Below are positions 1-8,690 of a DNA stretch of 64,000 nt, piece after piece; within the stretch, counting starts at the first letter, position 1, and each line of letters starts with the position of its first letter. The stretch lies in contig JAAYCL010000032.1 of assembly GCA_012729785.1 (NCBI GenBank), forward strand, positions 1 through 64,000, written 5' to 3'. A program made the translations under genes and the position numbers. The notes below the pieces were generated by a model. It worked only from the letters and a program-made list of their open reading frames with translations, was not told the DNA's origin and did not search any database. This DNA is from Chlamydiota bacterium. GTDB lineage: Bacteria > Auribacterota > Tritonobacteria > UBA1439.

Positions 1-126
1 CCAGCTCAGGAGGGCGGCGATGAACCAGGCCCGGTTGTTCAGGTTCCGCAAATGGGCGTACCAGGCAAACGTCATGAAGATATTGGAGAGCATCAGGAGG
101 ACGACGGTCTTCACGAGCACGGACAT
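1..126 (-). CDS. DMT-family (DUF486) small membrane protein, 3' part outside window
   Basis: The first 42 residues of a protein that runs off the left edge. They begin MSVLVKTVVLLMLSNIFMTF, followed by AWYAHLRNLNN, which is the characteristic start of the DUF486 family, small four-helix relatives of drug/metabolite transporters of about 110 residues. The start at 126 is preceded on the minus strand by AAAGGA at a good distance. A TATACT -10 hexamer lies about 55 bases upstream. Function of the family is not established. Only the first membrane helix and part of the second are visible. Confidence 0.8.
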   Translation of the reverse strand, partial: MSVLVKTVVLLMLSNIFMTFAWYAHLRNLNNRAWFIAALLSW

Positions 127-179
127 AGTCGGATCCTTTTCGTATGCGCGGTGTAGTTGGATGCGGCGCGCGAACGGAT

Positions 180-206
180 AGTATAGGAAAAGGCGTGAAG
201 TGTGAA
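180..206 (-). promoter_or_regulatory. Candidate promoter of the DUF486 gene
   Basis: On the minus strand TATACT (180-185) is a consensus-like -10. A TTCACA (201-206) or a TTTTCA two bases further could serve as -35; the spacing of the better hexamer is short (15). The exact TATACT hexamer recurs before other genes in this window. Confidence 0.35.
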
Positions 207-366
207 AAGGGTCAGAACGGCGAGGAAGGCGCGAACGGGGGGAACGGCGCAAAGGGCGGGAAGGTGCCGAAAAATCCGGACGGCGCGAGCGGCGGCACGC
301 CCCGCGTTCGATCGATCTCGAAACGACAAACGCCCCGGACGCGCGGCGCCCGCCCCCCGTCCCCGC

Positions 367-1629
367 TCAGTCCGTTACCGTGAGGTACTGCTCGTCCAAC
401 TCGAATGCGCTCCCCACCCCCGTCACCCGCGCGCCCTCGTCCGCAAGTCCGAGGATGACCCGGTATCGGCCCGCAACCCCGGGAGGCACCTTCATCTGGA
501 GCAGCGTCCCGTCATACTCCCCGAACAGGAACACCTTGCGCGCGATCGGCTCCACGCCGGGCACGAGAGAGTTTCCGAACCGGATCGAGTAGACGCCCGC
601 GGGGCCGAGCAGCACGGCGTAGGCGTCGAACTTCCATTTCAATATCGGCATTACCGCCGCCTTCACCACGAGCGTATTGCCCGCGGCAAGATCGGTGCCG
701 TTCGTCGTGACCTGTACGAGCTTGTCCGGCACGGGCGTCGGGCCCGGCATCGGCGTGGGCGTCGGGGATCCGACGCTGTCGTCTACATGGAAGGAGTCGT
801 GTCTGAAGTCCCTCCCCGAGAATGAATAGGTGTAACCATCGGTGGTGATCGTGATATCCCCGTTCGCCCGGTGGACGGGGTACCCTTCTCCATTCTCATA
901 GTCGCGGGCATAGTAGATCGTCTTCACCTCGGCGTATTTCAGGTTGTCCAGCGTCTCCAGATGGGGGCTCGATGCACTGCCGCAGACGACGGCGTACTCG
1001 GGCCTGATGGCCTGGAGGTACTCGGCGCTTGAACTGCTGCGACTCCCGTGATGGCTCACCTTGAGCACATCCACGTTCACGCCGAGCGCCCGGAGCGCAT
1101 CCCCCATCCACTCCTCGCGCCTGGTAGTAAGGTCGCCCGCGGTCAGGTAGTCGAACCCCCCGTAAGTGATCAGCAGGGCCATGCTCTCCCTGTTCTCGTC
1201 GCTGGTATCCTCGCACGACAGATACACCGCCTCCTCCCCGATGACCTTGCTGTTGGCGGCGACGCACTGCACGATCACGCCGTCCTTGTCGTAAAGGATA
1301 TCGCCGGGCCTGGTGTTGTTCCGGTGGTGCTGTGCGCTCGATTCACAGGAACTGCCGCAATGGTCGGAGTGAAAATGCGACACGGTGGTGATGTCGCCGT
1401 TCGCGCAGTCGATCGACATCGTCGTCAAATCCGGGAAGGTGATCAGGTGCCCCTCGTTGCCCGTGCCGTAGGTGGTGATCGTCAGGCTGCCGTGCGCGCC
1501 CCGGCCGGCGTCTCCGAGATCCGCGCCGCCGCCGCCCGCGGGACAGGCCGCCAGCAGCAGGGCGGGAACGAGAACCGTACGCAGCGCCGCAACAATCGTC
1601 CGCGCAATGAAACGCCTGTGTGCATCCAT
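367..1629 (-). CDS. Secreted lipoprotein with metallo-beta-lactamase (ComEC-like) domain
   Basis: About 420 residues from the chosen start. The N-terminus MDAHRRF plus a hydrophobic run and the lipobox LLAAC (Cys about 29) mark a lipoprotein exported by the Sec system. The metallo-beta-lactamase fold follows, with the metal motif HFHSDHCG at about 85-92 and a later VSHHGSRS, the pattern seen in the C-terminal domain of ComEC/Rec2 and in related secreted hydrolases. The last 120 residues (after a Pro/Thr-rich linker, PTPTPMPGPTPVP) form a separate beta-rich domain of unknown role. In-frame starts exist further upstream (up to 1725), but only 1629 gives a clean signal peptide and has GAGG nine bases before it. 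Substrate unknown; a phosphodiester hydrolase acting outside the cytoplasm is an inference. Confidence 0.75.
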   Translation of the reverse strand: MDAHRRFIARTIVAALRTVLVPALLLAACPAGGGGADLGDAGRGAHGSLTITTYGTGNEGHLITFPDLTTMSIDCANGDITTVSHFHSDHCGSSCESSAQHHRNNTRPGDILYDKDGVIVQCVAANSKVIGEEAVYLSCEDTSDENRESMALLITYGGFDYLTAGDLTTRREEWMGDALRALGVNVDVLKVSHHGSRSSSSAEYLQAIRPEYAVVCGSASSPHLETLDNLKYAEVKTIYYARDYENGEGYPVHRANGDITITTDGYTYSFSGRDFRHDSFHVDDSVGSPTPTPMPGPTPVPDKLVQVTTNGTDLAAGNTLVVKAAVMPILKWKFDAYAVLLGPAGVYSIRFGNSLVPGVEPIARKVFLFGEYDGTLLQMKVPPGVAGRYRVILGLADEGARVTGVGSAFELDEQYLTVTD

Positions 1630-1802
1630 CAGCTCTGGCCTCATAAAGGGTTTTGTCAATATAGCATGCCGATCGGGCCGCATCAAGCCGCCGCCCCCCC
1701 CCCGCACGGCCCTCATCGTCGTCACTATCGCATCTCATCCGCGCGGGGTTGTCTCCCAATTGTCTCCTGATTGTAAAATCGCACGGGGGGGGCGGGGGCG
1801 GG

Positions 1803-3071
1803 TCAAAACTCCTTGGAATCGCTCGCCGCGGAGGGGAGGCGCCGCAGGGCCCGTATCCTCTCCAGGACCGGCGGGTGGCTGTAGTCGAGGATCACCTTGA
1901 GCGGGTGGGGGGTGAGGTTCGAGAGGTTGTCCACGCTGAGCTTCTTGAGCGCCGAGATCATCGGACCGGCCCCCGCGGCGGCGGCTGCGAAGGCATCCGC
2001 CGCGTACTCGTTCCGGCGGGAGAGGGCGTTGAGGAGGGCGGAGAGAACCGTCTGCACGGGGGCGTAGAGAAAGCCGAAGAGGACGATCCCCGCGTAGGGG
2101 GAGACGCGCGCCATTCGGAACGCGTCGAAGAGGCCCCTGCGCTCCATCAGGAAGGAGAGGAGGAAGAACATCAGGCCGGTGGAGGCCGCGACGGCGAGAA
2201 ACGAGACGAGGAGGTGGCGCCTCTTGTAGTGCCCGATCTCGTGCGCCAGGACCGCCACGAGTTCCGGCACGGCGTGCCGGGCGATGAGCGTGTCGAAGAG
2301 CACGATCCTCCTGAACCTGCCGAAGCCGGTGAAGAAGGCGTTCGAGCGGGTGGACCGGCGCGAGGCGTCCATCCGCCAGACGCCCCGCATCCTGAAGCCG
2401 AGCGCCTTCGCCGTCCGGTGGATCGCCTCCTTGAGCTCGCCGTCCTCGAGCGGGATGAAGGTGTTGAAGAGCGGCAGGATCAGCGCCGGGGCGATGAAGA
2501 CGACGCAGAGCTGGACGAGCACGACCACCCCCCAGCAGAGCGCCCAGGCCCGGGCCCCCTCGCGACCGAAGAGCCAGAGCACCGCCGCGAACGCCGCGCC
2601 GCCGATCAGTCCCCCCAGGAGCCACTGCTTCAGCAGGTCCGCGACGAACGTGGCGGGGGTCGTCCGGTTGAAGCCGTAGCGCTCCTCGATCGAGAAGGTG
2701 CGCCACGCGGCGAACGGCACCCGGAGGAGCTTCGAGGCCGCGAGCAGCGTCCCCGCGAAGACGAGCCCCGTGGCGATCGGCCCGGCGCCGAAACCGCGCG
2801 CGAAACGGTCGGCGAGGTCGAAGCCGCCGAGCAGGATGCAGGCGGCGAGGAGGGCGAACCTGACGCTCTCCTCGACACAGCCCAGGCGCGTCGCCTCCGC
2901 CAGATACGCCTGCGAGGCGCGGTAGCGGGACGGGTCGTACCAGCCCGCGAACTCCTCCGGCAGCTCGCCGCCCGCCCTCCTGAGGTTGAGGAGGGCGACC
3001 GCCATCTCCAGGAGGTATTCGCCGACCAGCACGGCGAGAACGGCGGCGAGGTAGACGTTGAGGCCGGGCAC
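1803..3071 (-). CDS. M48 family Ste24-type membrane metalloprotease
   Basis: A 422-residue integral membrane protease related to CAAX prenyl protease 1/Ste24. Several hydrophobic segments occupy residues 1-30, 70-120, 150-205 and 285-345. The zinc motif HEIGH lies at about 277-281 and the third ligand region NEYAADAFA near 350. The conserved segment SNAFFTGFGRFRRIVLFDTL precedes the zinc site, as in the family. The start is a GTG with AGGGGG five bases upstream. In bacteria these enzymes are thought to act in membrane protein quality control; no prenylated substrate is implied. It lies 87 bases beyond ssnA on the same strand and could be cotranscribed with it, though the functions are not obviously linked. 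Confidence 0.88.
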   Translation of the reverse strand: MPGLNVYLAAVLAVLVGEYLLEMAVALLNLRRAGGELPEEFAGWYDPSRYRASQAYLAEATRLGCVEESVRFALLAACILLGGFDLADRFARGFGAGPIATGLVFAGTLLAASKLLRVPFAAWRTFSIEERYGFNRTTPATFVADLLKQWLLGGLIGGAAFAAVLWLFGREGARAWALCWGVVVLVQLCVVFIAPALILPLFNTFIPLEDGELKEAIHRTAKALGFRMRGVWRMDASRRSTRSNAFFTGFGRFRRIVLFDTLIARHAVPELVAVLAHEIGHYKRRHLLVSFLAVAASTGLMFFLLSFLMERRGLFDAFRMARVSPYAGIVLFGFLYAPVQTVLSALLNALSRRNEYAADAFAAAAAGAGPMISALKKLSVDNLSNLTPHPLKVILDYSHPPVLERIRALRRLPSAASDSKEF

Positions 3072-3158
3072 GCACGCCCCCTGGACGACGTTGAACAGGC
3101 GCGCACCCGGGCCTCGAGAGGCCCGGCCAGACGGGCGCGACCCGCGGGAAACGAAGCG

Positions 3159-4508
3159 TCAGAACCGCCGCCAGAACGCCTTCGCCAGCTCGCGCGACCT
3201 CGCGGCGATCTTCTCCTCGTCCGCGACGAGGATCTCGCCGTCGCGCATCAGCACCCTCCCGTTCACGACCGTCGTCCGGACCCGGGCTCCGCAGAGCCCG
3301 AACAGGAAGTGGCCGAGGAAGGTCGATTCGTCGAGCGGCGTCGGCGGGTCGTAGTCGAGGAGGATCAGGTCGCCGCACGCCCCCTTCCGGAGCTCGCCCA
3401 CCGGCCGGGGGAAGAAACGGTTCGCGATGCGGGCGTTGTGGCTGAGCAGCAGCTGGCACGACTCGACGAAGAAGACGCGCGGGTCCCGCGCGGCGAGCTT
3501 GTGCAGGATGTTGGCCACCCGCACCTCGTCGCGCATGTTCGCGGTCATCCCGTCCGTGCCGAGCCCCACGAGGACCCCCTTGGAGAGCATCGAGCGGACC
3601 GGGGCGACCCCGACCGCGTTGTTCATGTTCGACTGCGGGTTGTGCACCGCCGGGGTGCCGCTGTTCCGGAGAAGGTCGATCTCGCCGGAGTTCACATGCA
3701 CGCAGTGGACGGCGATCGACTTCTCCCCCAGCCCCCCGGCGCGGTTGAGGCGCCGCACCACCCGCTGGCTGTACCGCTTCTCGTTCTCCGCCTGGTCGGC
3801 GGCGTCCTCCGCGACGTGCACGTGGATGCCGGTTTCGAGTTCCTTCGCGGCCTCGACCGACTCAAGGAGCGTCTCTTCGCCGACGGTGAAGAGGGCGTGG
3901 AGGCCGAACATCCCCGCGACGAGACCGTCCCCGTTCGCCTGGGAGGCCTTCGCCTTTCGGACGAAACGGACGTTCTCCTCGATCCCCTCCCTCCCCTTCC
4001 CGTACCGGTCGGAGACGCCGAGACAAAGGCAGCCGCGCACGCCGGTCAGACGGAGGGCGTCCTCGATCGGGTCGAGGCAGCCGTCCTGCCAGCCCTGGCT
4101 CTCGTGGTGGTCGATGATCGTCGTGGTGCCGCCGCGGATGCAGTCCAGGAGCGGGACGAGCGCGCTGTACGAGATGTCGTCCTTCTCGAGCGCCCGGTCG
4201 AGCGGCCACCAGAGCCGCTCGAGGATCTGGACGAAGTTCGCGGGGGGGGGCTGCTTCGGGGAGAGCCCCCGGGCGAAGGTCGAGTAGAGGTGCATGTGCG
4301 CGTTGATGAACCCCGGCATCACCACCGCGCCACGCGCGTCGATCCGCGCCGCGCCGGATGCCTTGCGGGCGACCTTGGCCGACGGGCCGACCTCCTCGAT
4401 GACGCCGCCTTTCACCAGCACCGCGCCGCCGTGGATGACCTTGTTGTTTTCGCCGAGCGTGACTACAATGCCGTTCTCGACGAGCAGCGGCTTCTCTTTC
4501 CGCGCCAT
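3159..4508 (-). CDS. ssnA: Putative aminohydrolase SsnA
   Basis: A 449-residue amidohydrolase-superfamily protein. The metal motif HMHLYSTFARGL (about 71-82), IHVHVAED, the HCVHV/HNPQSN region and GLGTDGMTANM match SsnA, a chlorohydrolase/cytosine-deaminase-like family. SsnA genes travel with selenium-dependent or related molybdenum hydroxylases, and here the DPD-like fusion and the three hydroxylase subunits lie immediately upstream on the same strand. The substrate is not established; deamination or ring opening of a purine- or pyrimidine-like compound is the usual inference. The ATG is preceded by AGGAGGA at ideal spacing. The 116-base gap to the upstream gene holds a strong hairpin. Confidence 0.87.
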   Translation of the reverse strand: MARKEKPLLVENGIVVTLGENNKVIHGGAVLVKGGVIEEVGPSAKVARKASGAARIDARGAVVMPGFINAHMHLYSTFARGLSPKQPPPANFVQILERLWWPLDRALEKDDISYSALVPLLDCIRGGTTTIIDHHESQGWQDGCLDPIEDALRLTGVRGCLCLGVSDRYGKGREGIEENVRFVRKAKASQANGDGLVAGMFGLHALFTVGEETLLESVEAAKELETGIHVHVAEDAADQAENEKRYSQRVVRRLNRAGGLGEKSIAVHCVHVNSGEIDLLRNSGTPAVHNPQSNMNNAVGVAPVRSMLSKGVLVGLGTDGMTANMRDEVRVANILHKLAARDPRVFFVESCQLLLSHNARIANRFFPRPVGELRKGACGDLILLDYDPPTPLDESTFLGHFLFGLCGARVRTTVVNGRVLMRDGEILVADEEKIAARSRELAKAFWRRF

Positions 4509-4569
4509 ATGCTCCTCCTTCTTGATCCTTAACTCTTTTGCCCGGAACTGCTTACAAAGTTACCCACAG

Positions 4570-4599
4570 CCCCACGGCACACGTAAGTGTGCCCTGGGG
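4570..4599. repeat. Hairpin repeat between ssnA and the DPD-like gene
   Basis: The core GGCACACGTAAGTGTGCC (4576-4593) is a perfect 7-bp stem with a GTAA loop. Outer CCCCAC/CTGGGG arms extend it to 30 bases with one mismatch. A related hairpin with the same GTAA loop and one swapped stem pair lies at 63561-63582 in opposite orientation. No U-run follows, so a simple intrinsic terminator is less likely than an mRNA-stability or REP-like element. Confidence 0.6.
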
Positions 4600-4624
4600 T
4601 GGGGGTGCCGTATCTCCCGTTCGC

Positions 4625-7129
4625 TCACTTCTTTTTCTCCTTCGCCGTGCGCTCGCGCATCCGTATCGCGCCGACGAAACATTGCAGGGAACAGAGGCTG
4701 CAGCCGACGCACCGCTCCGCGTCGGTGACCGGGTGCAGGTTCTTGTCGAGGGAGATCGCCAGGTACGGGCAGCGGGTGCAGTTGCCGCAGCTCACGCAGA
4801 GGTCCGGATCCGCCTCGGAGATCAGCTTCTCCCCGCTCAGGGCCATGAAATCCCTGATCGGTTCCGGCTGCGCCCGCCCCACGAGTTCCCGCACCGACCG
4901 GATGCCGCGGTCCTGCATGAGATGGCTCAGGCCGGAACGCAGGTCGTCGATGACCCCGTAGCCGCACCTCTCAACGGCGGTGCAGAACTGCACCGTCCCC
5001 GCGCCGAGGGCGAGGAAATCGGCGGCCGCCTTGTAGTCCATCGGCCCCGCGTTCCCGGAGATTGCGACCCCCATTCCGCCGGCGTTCGCGAGGCAGAGGT
5101 AGCTGATCGGCGTGACCCCCTCCCCGCTCATCCCCACGACGACGCCCTCCTCCCACTCCTTCTTCCGGCCCGGCTTGAAGCAGAGCGTCGGGAAGGTGTT
5201 GGCGAGCGTCACCCCCGCCTTCGCCCCGGGGCGCGCCTCGAACGCCTTCCTCACCGCGCGGAGGATGACCTTGATGTCGGTGACGGCGCTCGTGAGCTTG
5301 AACAGCTTCGGGACGGCCGGATCGCCCGCCTCGAGCACCCAGCCGATGATCTTTGCGGTGAGCGCGGCGTTCTGGGAGACGATGTCGCCCTCGGCCCCTT
5401 CCCCCCCCTGCGGGCAGGAGAGACTGTACTCGATCAGCATCGCCCCCGCCTTCTCGAGCTTCTTCGTGTTGCCCTGCCAGGAGAGGCGGTCGGCCTCGTC
5501 GTTCCCGGAGACGGTCCCCCCGGTGGAGGCGGCGGTGAGCCGGTCGGGATAGCGCTTCACGAGCCGACCGACCTCTTCGCAGACCCGGTCGAGCGTATGG
5601 TCGGAGACGTTGTCGCAGTTCCCCCAGGTCTCATCCGAGAAGCAGTTCATGTACCCGGCGGGGATATGGATCGGGAGGTTGTCGAAGGCGGTCTTGAGGA
5701 TGACGCCCGGCCAGCCCGCCTCGTACGCCTTCACCGCCTGGTCGTAGCCGTCCGTGGCGGGCGAGGCGGAGAGGAGGAACGGGGCGCTGAGCCGCCGCCC
5801 GAGGAATTCGGTCTCGAGGGAGACCGGCTCGAACTCGTAGCCCGGGACGGCGATCGCGCTCTTGGTCGCCTTCTCGATCCGCGGCGGCGTATCCCCGGAG
5901 AGGAACGCGTCCGCCTGGGCGGCGGCGTTCTTCCCGGCCGCGGCCGCTTCGACCACCGTGGTGGGGCCGGTGGCAGCGTCGCCGGCGAAGAAGACCCCTT
6001 TCGCCCTTGAGGAGACGAGCCCCGGCCGGGCGCCGATCGCCACGATGACCCGGTCGAAGCCGGGGCGCTCCTGGGCGCTCCCCTTCACCTCCCGGATCGC
6101 CTTCGGGCCGAACCTCTTCCCCGCGGGCAGTTCGACCTTGACGGTGCGCAGCCCCGCGACCTTCCCCCCGCGCGCGAGGATCGCGGTCACCTTCGTCCGC
6201 CCGCTCACCTCGATCCCGTGGGCGCGCATCTCCTGGCGCTCGCGGGGGGTAAGCGGCATCTCGCCGATCGACTCGAGGGCGAACATCTCCACCGCCGCCG
6301 CGCCGCTTCCGGCGGCCGTGACGGCGCAGTCCAGCGCGCTCGCGCCGCCGCCGATCACCGCCACGCGCCGCCCCTTCATCCGGAACGAGGCCGGATTCTT
6401 CAGGTAGTCGATGCCGAAGACCGCCCGATCCTCGCCGGGGATCCCCATCCGTACCGGCGCCCAGAGGCCGGGGGCGACCACCACCGCCCCGTAGCCCCGC
6501 TCGAGCAGCTTCTCCGGCGCCTGGATCCTCTTCCCGCTCTTCAGGGAGATCCGGTCCATGAAGAAGACCCACCGCAGGTCGCTCTCGAGGACCGCCCGGG
6601 GGAGGCGGTGCGCCGGGATGCAGGCGCACATCCCGCCCGCCTTCTTCTCGCTCTCGAAGATATCCACCGCGTAGCCGCGCTGGGCCAGGACGATGGCCGC
6701 GCCGAGGCCCGCGGGCCCGGCGCCGACGACCGCGACCCGCCTGCCGTTCGGCGGCGGCGACGCGAAGCGCGGCATCACCCCCATCGCCTTCGCCCTGGCG
6801 ATGATCGTCGCCTGGACCGCGGGGATGTTGACGGGGGAATCGAACCGTTCATGCACGCAGGCCTGCATGCAGTGCCGGTCCGGGCAGACCATCCCGCACA
6901 CCCCGCCGAGCGGGTTCTGGCGCATGATCTGCGCCGCCGCCCGGCGGATGTCGGACGGGTTCCCGACCTTCGCGGCCCTGATGAAGTCGAACGGGGAGCA
7001 GTCGCAGGGGCACGCCGCCTTGCACGGCTTCTCCGCGCAGTACTCGCACTTGGCCAGTTCGGCCTTCAACTGGGCGTCGGTGAGCAGGACGTTGCCGGGA
7101 CAGGTCTTCAGTGCCGCGGATTTTTTCAT
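4625..7129 (-). CDS. Dihydropyrimidine dehydrogenase-like flavo/iron-sulfur fusion (PreT-PreA type)
   Basis: An 834-residue protein with the domain order of mammalian dihydropyrimidine dehydrogenase. It has an N-terminal Fe-S region (CEYCAEKPCKAACPCDC; CGMVCPDRHC), an FAD site (VAVVGAGPAGLGAA, about 135) and an NAD(P) site (VAVIGGGASALDCA, about 260). An FMN-type TIM barrel follows from about 425 (SLSCPQGGEG in its active-site loop), then two C-terminal 4Fe-4S motifs (CVSCGNCTRCP; CVGCSLCSLQC). In E. coli the two halves are separate PreT and PreA. It sits between ssnA and the molybdenum hydroxylase subunits. Its likely job is moving electrons between NAD(P)H and a ring substrate or partner of that pathway. 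The position of the catalytic Cys of animal DPD appears to be Val/Ser here, so the substrate may differ. The start has AGGAAAGGA upstream. Confidence 0.8.
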   Translation of the reverse strand: MKKSAALKTCPGNVLLTDAQLKAELAKCEYCAEKPCKAACPCDCSPFDFIRAAKVGNPSDIRRAAAQIMRQNPLGGVCGMVCPDRHCMQACVHERFDSPVNIPAVQATIIARAKAMGVMPRFASPPPNGRRVAVVGAGPAGLGAAIVLAQRGYAVDIFESEKKAGGMCACIPAHRLPRAVLESDLRWVFFMDRISLKSGKRIQAPEKLLERGYGAVVVAPGLWAPVRMGIPGEDRAVFGIDYLKNPASFRMKGRRVAVIGGGASALDCAVTAAGSGAAAVEMFALESIGEMPLTPRERQEMRAHGIEVSGRTKVTAILARGGKVAGLRTVKVELPAGKRFGPKAIREVKGSAQERPGFDRVIVAIGARPGLVSSRAKGVFFAGDAATGPTTVVEAAAAGKNAAAQADAFLSGDTPPRIEKATKSAIAVPGYEFEPVSLETEFLGRRLSAPFLLSASPATDGYDQAVKAYEAGWPGVILKTAFDNLPIHIPAGYMNCFSDETWGNCDNVSDHTLDRVCEEVGRLVKRYPDRLTAASTGGTVSGNDEADRLSWQGNTKKLEKAGAMLIEYSLSCPQGGEGAEGDIVSQNAALTAKIIGWVLEAGDPAVPKLFKLTSAVTDIKVILRAVRKAFEARPGAKAGVTLANTFPTLCFKPGRKKEWEEGVVVGMSGEGVTPISYLCLANAGGMGVAISGNAGPMDYKAAADFLALGAGTVQFCTAVERCGYGVIDDLRSGLSHLMQDRGIRSVRELVGRAQPEPIRDFMALSGEKLISEADPDLCVSCGNCTRCPYLAISLDKNLHPVTDAERCVGCSLCSLQCFVGAIRMRERTAKEKKK

Positions 7130-7184
7130 GGCGTTCCTTTCCTGTAGCGCACGCGTGTCGAGGGGTTGTCTGAAGCGGGAATCC

Positions 7185-8039
7185 TCAGGGCGCCGTGAGC
7201 CTCGCGAGGCCTTTCTGGAGCAGCGCGCCCGCCATCCTGTTTCGGTACGATTCGGTCGAGCGCAGATCCGTGATCGCCCGGGACTCCTTTTCCGCGATCC
7301 GGGCCGCCTCCCGGGCGACCTCGTCGCCGAGGGGCTTTCCCTCGATGAAGGCGGCCGTGCGGGGCGCCATGATGACCGTCGAGGCGACCGCGCCGAGGGA
7401 GATTGAGACCCCTCGCAGCGCGGCGCCGTCGCGCCGCGCCGCGAGGGCGACCCCGACCTTGGAGATGGAGAGGAGACGCCGCTGGCCGAGCCGCTCGTAG
7501 AAGCTCGCCGCGTCCGGGCCGAGCCCCGCGAACGAGACCTCCGCCAGGAGTTCGTCGCGCCGGATCACCGTCTTCCCGGGGCCGAGGAAGAAGGCGCGCA
7601 GGGGGATCTTCCGTTCCCCGCGCGCGCTCCGCAGCGAGACCGTCGCGTCGAGCGCCATCAGCGGGGGGGTCGAGTCCGCGACCGGGGAGGCGTTCACGAT
7701 GTTGCCGCCGATCGTGGCGAGGTTCCTGAGCTGGGGAGAGCCGATGAGGAGCGCCGCCTCGCAGAGCAGCGGCGCGCGCCGCTTCAGGATCGGCGACCGC
7801 TCGATCTGGCGGTGCGTGACGAGCGCCCCGATCCGCACCGTTTCGCCATCCTCCCCGATCTCGCGCAGGTCCCCGATACGGCTCAGATTCAGGAGCAGGC
7901 GGGGGGACTTCCTGCGCTCCAGCACCTGGACGACGAGGTCCGTCCCGCCGGCGATGACCTTCACCCCCTCCCCCTCACGGGCGAGGATCTCGAGCGCCTC
8001 CTGCAGCGTCCCGGGGGAGAGGGTGTCGATGCGTCTCAT
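7185..8039 (-). CDS. Molybdenum hydroxylase FAD-binding subunit (CoxM/XdhB type)
   Basis: A 284-residue medium subunit of a xanthine-dehydrogenase-like enzyme. The FAD-binding PCMH domain is visible: VIAGGTDLVVQ (about 27-37) and the second motif ATIGGNIVNASPVADS (about 100-115), with the CO dehydrogenase flavoprotein C-terminal domain after residue 170. It passes electrons from the 2Fe-2S subunit to NAD or another acceptor. The ATG at 8039 overlaps the stop of the 2Fe-2S gene by ATGA, so translation is probably coupled. In-frame sequence continues upstream of this start, but it lies inside the 2Fe-2S gene and is not protein-like. Confidence 0.9.
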   Translation of the reverse strand: MRRIDTLSPGTLQEALEILAREGEGVKVIAGGTDLVVQVLERRKSPRLLLNLSRIGDLREIGEDGETVRIGALVTHRQIERSPILKRRAPLLCEAALLIGSPQLRNLATIGGNIVNASPVADSTPPLMALDATVSLRSARGERKIPLRAFFLGPGKTVIRRDELLAEVSFAGLGPDAASFYERLGQRRLLSISKVGVALAARRDGAALRGVSISLGAVASTVIMAPRTAAFIEGKPLGDEVAREAARIAEKESRAITDLRSTESYRNRMAGALLQKGLARLTAP

Positions 8040-8503
8040 CCGCGAAGCCTCCTCGCGGCGAGGGCGACCGCGTCGAATATCTTCACGTAGCCGGTGCAGC
8101 GGCAGATGTTCCCCGAGAGCCCCTCCTTGATCTGGTCGAGCGTCGGGTCGGGGTTCTCCTCGATGAGGGCGCGCGCGGACATCAGGAAGCCGGGGATGCA
8201 GTAGCCGCACTGCACGGCGCCCGCCTCCACGAACGCCTCCTGGAGCGCCTTCCCGATTTTGTCGGCGGCGAGCCCCTCGACGGTCATGATCTTCCTCCCC
8301 TCGATCTGCGAGGCGAGGACGAGGCAGGAGACGACGGGGACGCCGTCCATCAGCACGGTGCAGGCGCCGCACTCCCCCTTGCCGCACCCCTCCTTGGTCC
8401 CGGTGAGCCCCATCCCCTCCCGCAGGATGTCGAGCAGGGTGGTCGTCGGGGATGTCTCCACCGAGACGCGCTTCCCGTTCACCGAAAATCCGACCTTGAT
8501 CAT
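8036..8503 (-). CDS. Molybdenum hydroxylase 2Fe-2S subunit (CoxS/XdhC type)
   Basis: A 155-residue small subunit. The plant-type ferredoxin cluster ligands are CGKGECGACTVLMDG (about 41-55) with a following C; the second cluster is bound by QCGYCIPGF (about 97-105) and GNICRCTGY (about 129-137). It relays electrons from the molybdenum site to the FAD subunit. The start MIKVGFSVNGK at 8503 has GAGGTG just upstream. An in-frame extension to 8584 is open, but it reads the repeat element that occupies 8525-8690 and was rejected. Separation of this gene from the catalytic subunit by the repeat is unusual, since these genes normally abut. Confidence 0.9.
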   Translation of the reverse strand: MIKVGFSVNGKRVSVETSPTTTLLDILREGMGLTGTKEGCGKGECGACTVLMDGVPVVSCLVLASQIEGRKIMTVEGLAADKIGKALQEAFVEAGAVQCGYCIPGFLMSARALIEENPDPTLDQIKEGLSGNICRCTGYVKIFDAVALAARRLRG

Positions 8504-8524
8504 TTCACCTCGCCATTCACCGTC

Positions 8525-8690
8525 GCCACAGAGATCACAGAGCACACAGAGGAAGAAAAGGTTGTTTCTGCCGCGGATTTTCACGGATCCTTACGGATAC
8601 CTGCATATCCACCTCAATCCGTGGCCATCCGTGTAGAACCGTGGCGACAATCAAGATGCCTTTCTCTGCGGTCTCTGTGATCTCTGTGGC
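8525..8690. repeat. Palindromic dispersed element, copy 1
   Basis: The ends form a perfect 18-bp inverted repeat: GCCACAGAGATCACAGAG (8525-8542) against its complement (8673-8690). Inside are smaller nested inverted repeats of CACGGAT/ATCCGTG type. A 27-base core at 8570-8596 matches the element at 12051-12193 with about four substitutions. No transposase is present. It lies between the catalytic and 2Fe-2S subunit genes and supplies the 3' end of the former. It could act as a long hairpin in the mRNA. Confidence 0.8.

Noticed and set aside
1749-4532. A 927-codon open frame on the plus strand opposite the Ste24 protease and ssnA
   Set aside because: Composition is Arg/Glu/Pro-rich with no domain, and both minus-strand genes are clear families. 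Long antisense frames are expected in GC-rich coding DNA.
8504-8584. N-terminal extension of the 2Fe-2S subunit (reading FFLCVLCDLCGDG)
   Set aside because: The cysteine pattern comes from the palindromic repeat, and a proper start with a ribosome site lies at 8503.
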